DNA from: Eubacterium sp.
GTDB lineage: Bacteria; Bacillota; Clostridia; Acetivibrionales; DSM-1351
Assembly (NCBI GenBank): GCA_029266335.1
Contig: JAQSXC010000027.1
Span: 1-33,602 of the forward strand
Direction of reading: 5' to 3'
DNA: 33,602 nucleotides
Shown here: positions 1 to 6,338 of the stretch, one piece after another
Numbering within the stretch: position 1 is the stretch's first letter
Layout: each line of letters starts with the position of its first letter
Position numbers and translations under genes: made by a program
Notes under the pieces: model-generated
Told to the model about the DNA's origin: nothing
The model's input: only the letters and a program-made list of their open reading frames with translations
Databases searched by the model: none

Positions 1-1716
1 GAGGAAACAGCAGTAGTTCAGGAAGAAAACTCAGACCTGGGAGGATTTAAGGGGCTTGTAGCTCACTGGAAGTTTGATGGAGATCTGAAGGATGCCTCTC
101 AGTTTGCAAATGAAGGAGAGGCTGTTGGCGGAAAAACGGGAATTACTTATGTTGATGCTGTAGCGGGTAAAGGTGTTAAACTGGATGGCAAAAGTTATAT
201 TAAAGTAAAAAACAGTGCTTCGCTCAATTTATGCGATAGTTTCACATTTTCTTTCTGGGTTTACAAGGAAGATATGAGAAAGAATGACGATATGGAAGGT
301 GGAGTACCCTATATTATTAAAAATAATGATGAATATTGTGATATTCCATATGGTATGTATGAATGGTGGAAGATGACTCCGGGTATAGTGTATGCCGATT
401 CGGACGGTGCCAAGGATATACATGCTCAAAAGAGGGTGGATATCCGGAAATGGACACTTATATCTGCAACCTATGATGGAGAAACCATGAAAATATATCA
501 TAATAAGGAACTGGTTAAGAGCGAACTGCAAAGCGGTGCTCTTATAAATTCAGCTCAACCCCTGTATATCGGGTTTGGACACTTTATGAATGTTGATAAT
601 TACTTTAAAGGTATCCTGGACGACATGAGGATTTATAATACAGCCCTCTCTTATACTGATATTGAAGACCTTTACGATGGAGTTGCCTCAAAAACACCCG
701 GTAAGGATTTAATAAGCAAACCCAATAAATTAGTTGCATATTATAAATTTGAAGATACCCTTAAAGATTTGTCAGGATTTAAAAATGATGGTACTGCTAT
801 AAAGGCGAGTAATTTCAAATATGTAGATGGAATAGCGGGAAAAGGGGTTAAATTTAATGGTGCCAGCTATATAGCTGTAAAAGACAATGCTTCACTGGAT
901 TTAGACAAGGGCTTTACCTTTGGAGCATGGATTTATAGAGAAAAAAGTACAAAAAATCAGCCGATTTTCTCTAAATACGGTTCGAGTGAGAATAAAAAGG
1001 CATGTTCATATCAATTGACAAATTGGACGGGTATCATCCCTCTGCTGGCATTATCAGATTTTGAAAAGGAAGGAGAAACCACCGAATTTTATCCTGAGGA
1101 ATCTATAGAGACCGCTGATGGTAAGTGGTTTTACTATACGGCTACATATAACGGCAAGTTTTCGGAAGATGAATCCGGAAATGCTGCTTCTGAAAATATA
1201 AACTCTGACGATATAAACAATGTTAAAATATATATTAATGGGAAATTGGTTAAAACTGAGGAATTTGAAGGTGATCTTTCAAATTCCAGCGGTCCGTTAT
1301 GGATTGGTGGAACTACTGACAGTACTTATTTCAAAGGCATTATGGATGAATTCAGAATATATAATTATGGCCTATCACCAACAGATGTTATAAAATTATA
1401 CAACATGAGAGATGGAATTGAAGCAACCGGTAAAGATAATAAGGTTATACTCAGTTCACTGGGGCAAAAACAGAATGTTCCGCTGAAGGTTAATCTGCTT
1501 ACTCATAAATATACATCCCCAGGCATTAATGCTCCTGGCGGGAAGGAAGAATTGATCAAGCTGGATATAACAACCAAGGCTGCATACAAATCAAATAACA
1601 CCAAGGTAGCTACTGTTTCAGCAAATGGAATAATTACAACCATCGGAAAGGGAAAGGCTGAAATAACAGTAACCTACAATAAGTATTCAAAAATCATACC
1701 TGTTGTTGTAAAGTAG
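1..1716 (+). CDS. LamG-LamG-Big2 secreted/surface protein, 3' part (5' end outside window)
   Basis: The reading frame is open from base 1, so the start lies upstream; 571 residues are visible. There are two tandem concanavalin-like LamG (Laminin_G_3) domains. The first, about residues 19-225, begins LVAHWKFDGDLKD and ends DDMRIYNTALSYTDIEDLY. The second, about 243-465, begins LVAYYKFEDTLKDLSG and ends DEFRIYNYGLSPTDVIKLY. The shared opening and closing motifs show an internal duplication. The last ~75 residues (SNNTKVATVSANGIITTIG) form a bacterial Ig-like Big_2 domain. Such modules occur on extracellular carbohydrate-binding or adhesion proteins, so this is probably a cell-surface or secreted polysaccharide-binding protein; any catalytic domain would lie upstream. 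No cohesin or dockerin is visible in this part. It ends just before a terminator, so it is the last gene of its unit. Confidence 0.85.
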   Translation, partial: EETAVVQEENSDLGGFKGLVAHWKFDGDLKDASQFANEGEAVGGKTGITYVDAVAGKGVKLDGKSYIKVKNSASLNLCDSFTFSFWVYKEDMRKNDDMEGGVPYIIKNNDEYCDIPYGMYEWWKMTPGIVYADSDGAKDIHAQKRVDIRKWTLISATYDGETMKIYHNKELVKSELQSGALINSAQPLYIGFGHFMNVDNYFKGILDDMRIYNTALSYTDIEDLYDGVASKTPGKDLISKPNKLVAYYKFEDTLKDLSGFKNDGTAIKASNFKYVDGIAGKGVKFNGASYIAVKDNASLDLDKGFTFGAWIYREKSTKNQPIFSKYGSSENKKACSYQLTNWTGIIPLLALSDFEKEGETTEFYPEESIETADGKWFYYTATYNGKFSEDESGNAASENINSDDINNVKIYINGKLVKTEEFEGDLSNSSGPLWIGGTTDSTYFKGIMDEFRIYNYGLSPTDVIKLYNMRDGIEATGKDNKVILSSLGQKQNVPLKVNLLTHKYTSPGINAPGGKEELIKLDITTKAAYKSNNTKVATVSANGIITTIGKGKAEITVTYNKYSKIIPVVVK

Positions 1717-1779
1717 CATAAAGTTCTTATAAATCTAAATTATTAGACAGTAACTGAATAAAGAGATCATATATGGAAG

Positions 1780-1825
1780 AAAGACTGGAAGCTCATGAAA
1801 ATTGGGTGTTTTCAGTCTTTTTTTA
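1780..1825 (+). terminator. Rho-independent terminator after the LamG gene
   Basis: Stem AAAGACTG (1780-1787) pairs with CAGTCTTT (1813-1820) across a 25-nt loop, and the T run continues to 1824. It lies 64 nt after the stop codon. Confidence 0.75.
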
Positions 1826-1848
1826 ATTACAATTAATATTCCTTTTTG

Positions 1849-1877
1849 TTTTAATAGATATTTTATTGTGCTATAAT
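1849..1877 (+). promoter_or_regulatory. Promoter of the GlpA-like operon (extended -10)
   Basis: TATAAT at 1872-1877 is preceded by TGc, giving the extended -10 box TGCTATAAT. A weak -35 (TTTTAA, 1849-1854) lies 17 nt upstream. The expected leader is about 70 nt. The -10 region GTGCTAT (1868-1874) is the exact reverse complement of ATAGCAC at 1902-1908, so promoter and leader form an inverted repeat. Confidence 0.6.
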
Positions 1878-1953
1878 CAAAGGAAAAGTTTTCGTAAAGT
1901 AATAGCACCCGGCAACTGAGGAATCGCAACGAACCGGCTTATGTGGAGGTAAT

Positions 1954-3420
1954 ATGACTGCTAATACAGAGAATACGTTTGATTTAATAATTGTTGGAGC
2001 GGGAGCTGTGGGCTGTGCAGTTGCCAGAGAGCTATCCCGGTTCGATCTTAAAATAGCCGTTCTTGAAAAGGAAAGTGATGTGGCAGCAGGTACCAGCGGC
2101 CGAAACAGCGCAGTTGTACATGCCGGCTTTAATAATAAACCGGGAAGTCTCATGGCAAAGCTATGTGTTGAAGGCAATGAGGGCTTTGAAAAGGTATGCA
2201 CCGAGCTGGATGTACCCTATAGAAAGACCGGAAAGCTTATTGTAGCCTTCGATAAGAGTGATTTCGCCGGCATTGACAAGCTTATGGAGAACGGCCGGAA
2301 AAATGGGGTAAAGGGGCTTGAATTCGTCGGCGCCGATGTGGTCGGAAAGTTGGAGCCTCATGTTGGAGGTATCGGCGCCATGCTGTCACCGAACACTGCC
2401 ATAACAAGCCCCTTCCTGTATACTGTTGCACTTGCTGAGAATGCGGCCCGGAATGGAGTAAGGTTTTACTTTGAAACCGAAGTGAACGGCATTACCAAAA
2501 GAGATAGCTTATTCAGATTAAGTGCGGGTAACAGACATTTTTACAGCAGATATATAATTAACAGTGCAGGACTTTATTCAGACAGAATATCATCTCTGGC
2601 AGGAGAAAAGGGGTATACAATTTATCCCTGCCGCGGAGAATACTTCATTCTGGACAAAAGGACCAGCCAGTACCTGAATATGCCGGTGTACCCTGTTCCA
2701 AGGCCGGGTATCGGCGGACTTGGTGTCCATCTGACCCCAACGGTAGAAGGCAATATTCTTATTGGCCCCAGTGCGGAATATATAAAATCAAAAAGTGATT
2801 ATGGTGCTACCAAAAGTGTTATGGACCAGTTGTTCAAAGAGGCAAAAGAACTGCTGCCGCCTCTTGAAATGAAGCATATTATCAGGAGCTATACGGGTAT
2901 ACGGTCAAAGCTTGTAGGGCCTAAAACAGGAGGTTTTGGCGACTTTATTATTGAAGAATCAAAAGTTGTTTCCGGATTGATTAATCTTATAGGAATAGAG
3001 TCACCGGGACTGACCTCCTCAGTTCCTATAAGCAGAATGGTAAGGGATATCCTCTCAAATAAAGAGGAGCTTAAGGAAAAGAAAGACTTTATTCCCACAA
3101 GAAAAGGCATTGTACAATTCAGGGACCTTACCCTTGAAAAAAAGGAAGAGCTTATTAAGCAGTATCCCGAGTACGGAGAGATTGTCTGCAGATGCGAGGG
3201 CATTACCAAAAAAGAAATCATCGAGGCCATAAACAATCCTCTGGGTGTAACTACCCTGGCAGGTATAAAGTACAGAGCAAGGCCTATGATGGGAAGATGC
3301 CAGGGAGGTTACTGCCTTACAAGGATAGTTGATATTCTTAAGGAACAAAAAGGGATACAGCCCGAGCAGGTAACAATGAGAGGAAATGAATCAAAACTGT
3401 TTACCGGCAGTGTTAAATGA
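1954..3420 (+). CDS. GlpA-like FAD-dependent dehydrogenase with C-terminal BFD-like [2Fe-2S] domain
   Basis: 488 residues; ATG follows GTGGAGG by 5 nt. The N-terminus carries the FAD-binding Rossmann motif IIVGAGAVGCAVARE and the DAO-family motif AAGTSGRNSAVVHAG. The C-terminus is a BFD-like [2Fe-2S] domain with cysteines 412, 414, 449 and 454 (CRC...CQGGYC). This architecture is that of anaerobic glycerol-3-phosphate dehydrogenase subunit A (GlpA) as found in clostridia, which oxidises glycerol-3-phosphate to dihydroxyacetone phosphate; related members act on other 2-hydroxyacids, so the substrate is an inference. It is the first gene of an operon with a GlpB-like flavoprotein and a DUF1667 protein, a recurring trio. 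No glpK or glpF is in the window. Probably a cytoplasmic or membrane-associated complex. Confidence 0.85.
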   Translation: MTANTENTFDLIIVGAGAVGCAVARELSRFDLKIAVLEKESDVAAGTSGRNSAVVHAGFNNKPGSLMAKLCVEGNEGFEKVCTELDVPYRKTGKLIVAFDKSDFAGIDKLMENGRKNGVKGLEFVGADVVGKLEPHVGGIGAMLSPNTAITSPFLYTVALAENAARNGVRFYFETEVNGITKRDSLFRLSAGNRHFYSRYIINSAGLYSDRISSLAGEKGYTIYPCRGEYFILDKRTSQYLNMPVYPVPRPGIGGLGVHLTPTVEGNILIGPSAEYIKSKSDYGATKSVMDQLFKEAKELLPPLEMKHIIRSYTGIRSKLVGPKTGGFGDFIIEESKVVSGLINLIGIESPGLTSSVPISRMVRDILSNKEELKEKKDFIPTRKGIVQFRDLTLEKKEELIKQYPEYGEIVCRCEGITKKEIIEAINNPLGVTTLAGIKYRARPMMGRCQGGYCLTRIVDILKEQKGIQPEQVTMRGNESKLFTGSVK

Positions 3421-3482
3421 GAATATAGTTATTTATGGAGTGAATGAGTTTCATAATTTTTCGTGGCCGTTATGCGGCTCAT

Positions 3483-3487
3483 GGAGG
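3483..3487 (+). promoter_or_regulatory. Ribosome binding site deciding the start of the GlpB-like gene
   Basis: GGAGG lies 5 nt before ATG 3493. The longer alternative at GTG 3463 has no such site, so translation most likely starts at 3493. Confidence 0.75.
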
Positions 3488-3492
3488 ACAGT

Positions 3493-4743
3493 ATGTTGAT
3501 AAATAAGGAATTGATAATCGTTGGAGCCGGACCGGCCGGTTTAGCCGCAGCAATTGAAGCGACAAAAAGAGGGCTGAAAGATATTCTGGTACTGGAGAGG
3601 GAACCGGTTGCGGGAGGTATTCTGAACCAGTGCATTCACGATGGCTTCGGTCTTATCAAGTTCAATGAAGCCTTGACCGGGCCGGAATATGCAAAGAGGT
3701 ATATAGATGAAGCTATAAAATCAGGTATAGAAATTATAACAAACGTAATGGTTCAGGATATCAGCAGTGAGAAAGTTGTTACAACTATCAGCCCAGACGG
3801 CATCAGGAGCTATAAGGCTAAAGCCGTTATACTTGCAATGGGCTGCAGGGAGAGAACCAGAGGAGCCATTTGCATACCGGGGACCCGTCCTGCCGGTGTA
3901 TTTACAGCCGGAGTGGCACAGAATCTCGTTAATATCAGAAATGTTATGGTGGGTAAAAATATTGTAATACTGGGTTCGGGAGATATAGGCCTTATAATGG
4001 CAAGACGCTTGACACTTGAAGGTGCAAAGGTTCTGGCCGTTGTTGAAAAGCTTCCCTACTCCAGCGGACTTCAGAGAAATATAACTCAATGCCTTGAGGA
4101 CTTTGATATTCCTCTTCTTCTGAGTCATACAGTAACAAATATAGAAGGCAAGGAGAGAGTTTCGGGAGTTACTATTTCAAAAGTTGATGAAAAAGGAAAC
4201 ATAATACGAGGAACATCAAAGAAATTCATATGTGACACCTTGATCCTTTCTGTTGGACTTATACCCGAAAATGAATTATCCATAAATGCAGGCGTGGTCA
4301 TAGATGAAACAACCAGTGGTGCAAAAGTGGATGAAAACTTGCAAACAAGCATTCCGGGGATATTTGCATGCGGAAATGTACTTCAGGTTCACGATTTGGT
4401 GGATTATGTTTCTGCAGAAGGAGAGCTGGCGGCTAAATCGGCTGTTACCTATGTACATGAGCAAAATGTTACCGGATATACAGAAAATAAGATTTCTGTA
4501 AAGGCAGGCAGCGGAATTAGATATGTTTTGCCTCACAGCATCAGTGCAGACAAGGATATTACCTTTTCAATGAGGGTGGTAAGACCCGGGAAAAATAAAA
4601 CAGTTATTTTCAGAGCGGGAGACAAAGTTATAAGAAAAAGAAATTATATAGCTGTTAATCCTGCCGAAATGATAAGGATAGATCTGAAGTCAACGGAACT
4701 CACGAATATTTCAGAACTGGAGGTCTGTATAAATGAAGACTGA
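3493..4743 (+). CDS. GlpB-like NAD(P)/FAD-dependent oxidoreductase
   Basis: 416 residues from ATG 3493. There are two dinucleotide-binding folds: an N-terminal FAD site (ELIIVGAGPAGLAAAIEA) and a central NAD(P) site (NIVILGSGDIGLIMARRL), the pyridine nucleotide-disulfide reductase layout. The segment MGCRERTRGAICIPGTRPAG is typical of the clostridial flavoprotein found beside GlpA-like dehydrogenases and DUF1667 proteins. A second FAD motif (TSIPGIFACGNVLQVHDLVD) closes the FAD domain. No redox-active CxxC is apparent, which fits electron transfer between the partner dehydrogenase and NAD(P)H or another carrier rather than disulfide reduction. It starts 72 nt after the GlpA-like gene and overlaps the next gene by 11 nt, indicating translational coupling. 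Likely a complex subunit; its electron partner is not known. Confidence 0.85.
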   Translation: MLINKELIIVGAGPAGLAAAIEATKRGLKDILVLEREPVAGGILNQCIHDGFGLIKFNEALTGPEYAKRYIDEAIKSGIEIITNVMVQDISSEKVVTTISPDGIRSYKAKAVILAMGCRERTRGAICIPGTRPAGVFTAGVAQNLVNIRNVMVGKNIVILGSGDIGLIMARRLTLEGAKVLAVVEKLPYSSGLQRNITQCLEDFDIPLLLSHTVTNIEGKERVSGVTISKVDEKGNIIRGTSKKFICDTLILSVGLIPENELSINAGVVIDETTSGAKVDENLQTSIPGIFACGNVLQVHDLVDYVSAEGELAAKSAVTYVHEQNVTGYTENKISVKAGSGIRYVLPHSISADKDITFSMRVVRPGKNKTVIFRAGDKVIRKRNYIAVNPAEMIRIDLKSTELTNISELEVCINED

Positions 4744-5104
4744 TAAAGAAATAGTATGCATTATATGCCCTAACGGCTGCAGGATGAATGTTATTATAGA
4801 TGAGCAAAACAAGGTTATCCAGGTAAATAATGCGTTGTGCAGAAATGGCAGAACCTATGCAGAAAATGAGATTCAGTGTCCCATGAGAAGCCTTACCTCC
4901 ACTGTAAAGGTTAAGGGAGGAATAATGCCTCTGGTCAGTGTCAGAAGTGATATACCCGTACCCCGGGAAAAAATCAGTGAGGCAGTCAATGCGCTGAAAA
5001 AGTATGAACTTGCTGCGCCTGTGGAATTCCACCAGGTGGTTGTTAACGACATACTGGGCACAGGCGCAAATATTATAGCCACAAAACAGGTATTGAAAGC
5101 TTAA
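4733..5104 (+). CDS. DUF1667 cysteine-motif protein
   Basis: 123 residues; the start overlaps the previous gene by 11 nt and is preceded by GGAGG. The N-terminus has CIICPNGC (Cys9, 12, 16) followed by Cys36 and Cys49, a pattern that could hold an iron-sulfur cluster or metal. The C-terminal half is the DUF1667 region (RSDIPVPREKISEAVNAL). DUF1667 proteins are regularly encoded directly after GlpA-like and GlpB-like flavoproteins, so it is probably the small electron-transfer or structural subunit of the same enzyme. That role is inferred from gene order and cysteines, not from known biochemistry. Confidence 0.85.
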   Translation: MKTDKEIVCIICPNGCRMNVIIDEQNKVIQVNNALCRNGRTYAENEIQCPMRSLTSTVKVKGGIMPLVSVRSDIPVPREKISEAVNALKKYELAAPVEFHQVVVNDILGTGANIIATKQVLKA

Positions 5105-5140
5105 TATAATTTTTGATAAAAATATTAAGGACAGGAAACG

Positions 5141-5323
5141 ATGACAGAGAAAGTTAACTGCCGAAAATGTAAATACTATTATATAACATGGGATAATAAT
5201 ATGCCCTATGGATGTAAGGCTTTTGGTTTTAAAGCCAGACAAATACCTTCACTGGTGGTTTTTCAGTCTTCCGGCAAAGCATGTCAGGCCTTTGAGGAGA
5301 AGCAGAAAGACTCGCACAAATAA
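5141..5323 (+). CDS. Small conserved CxxC protein of unknown function
   Basis: 60 residues, MTEKVNCRKCKYYYITWD..., preceded by GGACAGGAAACG (AGGA, 7-8 nt before ATG). Four cysteines (CRKC, YGCKAFGF, KACQAF) suggest a small zinc- or metal-binding fold. Proteins of this kind (CxKCxxYYVTWD...PxGCxAFGFK...SGxxCxxF) are widespread in clostridia and are sometimes labelled uracil-DNA glycosylase, which such a short protein cannot support. It lies 36 nt after the DUF1667 gene and may be co-transcribed with it. It converges on the minus-strand gene, with only 4 nt between the stop codons. Confidence 0.7.
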   Translation: MTEKVNCRKCKYYYITWDNNMPYGCKAFGFKARQIPSLVVFQSSGKACQAFEEKQKDSHK

Positions 5324-5327
5324 TATA

Positions 5328-5933
5328 TCAGGAAGCATTTGATAGTTCTGTTGAAGTACAAAAAATTCCATTCAGATTATCATAAATCATTCCGCATTTT
5401 CCTGATTCATTGGCTTTTGCTACATATCTGCACTTGGTATAGGCTTCTTTATTAACTGAAGCGCAAATGTGACAGGGAATTTCACCGGAACAATTTCCTG
5501 AAAGTATTCCCTCCAGGGCCTCCAGTCTGGTAATACTGCTATTGATATTAAAAGAAATAAAATTTCTGAAGTAATGTTTTGAATCCAGAACTTCGAAATT
5601 AAGACAGGTTTTTTTAAATAGCCACGGAACCTTTTCCTCTTCTTCAATATAAGATGGACCCAGCATAAGGGTGGGATCCGGAACAATGCATGGAACCAGA
5701 GAACTGCATGCCTCATACATTCCGTAGGAACATACGTATTTTTTAACAACCTTGTCATATGAAAGATGCTTGCAAAATGCACAGGATCGGTAGGATTCAA
5801 TTTTGTGCCTGTAGTATAGCTTTGAGCCGAAAATAGACATATAATAAAATCTGTAAATCAAATCTACCGAAAGTATTCCGGATTTTTTCAGCAATCTTAC
5901 AATTATATTCATCTTGTTTTCTAAATATTCCAT
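5328..5933 (-). CDS. Cysteine-rich hypothetical protein (201 aa)
   Basis: I do not recognise this protein. The start is ATG at 5933, preceded (minus strand) by AAGGAGGTGG at ideal spacing; the longer frame to 6107 has no ribosome site. The N-terminus (about 1-45) is basic and aromatic (MNIIVRLLKKSGILSVDLIY). The rest carries 12 cysteines, with CAFC near residue 50 and a C-terminal set (C-x5-C-x2-C, then three more). There is no clear signal peptide or membrane helix. The cysteine spacing suggests metal or Fe-S binding in two clusters, possibly a degenerate ferredoxin-like or zinc-ribbon protein. It stands alone on this strand, converging with the small CxxC gene. Function unknown. Confidence 0.6.
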   Translation of the reverse strand: MEYLENKMNIIVRLLKKSGILSVDLIYRFYYMSIFGSKLYYRHKIESYRSCAFCKHLSYDKVVKKYVCSYGMYEACSSLVPCIVPDPTLMLGPSYIEEEEKVPWLFKKTCLNFEVLDSKHYFRNFISFNINSSITRLEALEGILSGNCSGEIPCHICASVNKEAYTKCRYVAKANESGKCGMIYDNLNGIFCTSTELSNAS

Positions 5934-6200
5934 TTTATACCACCTCCTTGCTATATTAACATCTGAAGTGAAATAATTCTCTATATTTCCCCGGTGAAAA
6001 AAATGTAATACGTTTCCCATTTTTTTAAAACAGCTTATATTAACCGATAACCTTCCTGAAGAAAAAAAAGTCAGTGAAAAAATGCGATTTATGAAGGGAA
6101 ATGGCACATTTTATACGGGATGCCTTTCGGAAAAGAAACTGACTGTTTTGCTGTTTCTCCAAAACTTAATTAACTTTTAACGCTGATTTATTGCTTGTTA
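5934..6200. other. Intergenic region between divergent genes, no gene seen
   Basis: AT-rich DNA between the minus-strand Cys-rich gene and the dnaE promoter. A 32-codon ATG frame near 6082 has no ribosome site and is not called. The only notable structure is AGTCAGT (6069-6075) with its reverse complement ACTGACT (6138-6144). No convincing minus-strand promoter was resolved. Confidence 0.4.
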
Positions 6201-6209
6201 TGATATAAT
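6201..6209 (+). promoter_or_regulatory. Extended -10 promoter of dnaE
   Basis: TGATATAAT (TGnTATAAT) with no good -35 box, as is usual for extended -10 promoters. The predicted transcript starts near 6216, leaving a leader of about 120 nt before dnaE. Confidence 0.55.
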
Positions 6210-6227
6210 TAGTCTATTGGAGGATAA

Positions 6228-6323
6228 ACGTGAAGAAATAATCTGTTGCAAACACAAATGTACTTCACGTATAGAAAACCCTTCCGAGGGTTTTCATAAT
6301 TATTTGTATCGCTGCATAGCGGC
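6228..6323 (+). promoter_or_regulatory. Structured leader of dnaE, three hairpins (copy 1 of a shared element)
   Basis: Hairpin 1: ACGTGAAG (6228-6235) with CTTCACGT (6263-6270), 27-nt loop. Hairpin 2: GAAAACCCT (6274-6282), loop TCCG, AGGGTTTTC (6287-6295), a perfect 9-bp stem. Hairpin 3: GCTG/CGGC around 6311-6323. It ends about 15 nt before the dnaE start. The same order of elements recurs at 13624-13705. No T run follows hairpin 2, so it is not an ordinary terminator. Function unknown. Confidence 0.5.
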
Positions 6324-6338
6324 GAAATGGGGTATATC

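Noticed and set aside
1954..1954. The glpA leader (CACCCGGCAACTGAGG) as a SAM-I or other known riboswitch
   Set aside because: A stretch resembling ACCCGGCAAC is present, but the conserved SAM-I surroundings are missing and the leader is only about 70 nt.
2889..3236. Antisense frames over the GlpA-like, DnaE, MutS2 and GH95 genes
   Set aside because: They are opposite-strand shadows of conserved coding regions, without ribosome sites or family features.
3466..3484. A third copy of the dnaE-type leader at the GlpB-like gene
   Set aside because: It shares only a GCCG-TTATG-CGGC hairpin and the string TGCGGCTCATG with other sites; the ACGTGAAG/CTTCACGT stem is absent.
3463..3492. GTG 3463 as the start of the GlpB-like protein
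   Set aside because: No ribosome site precedes it, while GGAGG precedes ATG 3493, which begins directly at the FAD-binding strand.
5141..5323. Uracil-DNA glycosylase
   Set aside because: Short CxxC proteins of this type are sometimes so named, but 60 residues cannot contain the glycosylase fold or its motifs.
6082..6180. A 32-codon plus-strand frame upstream of dnaE
   Set aside because: No ribosome binding site and no recognisable protein features.
6274..6295. The dnaE leader hairpin as a plain Rho-independent terminator
   Set aside because: The stem is strong, but it is followed by CATAATTATT rather than a T run, and it lies inside the dnaE leader.
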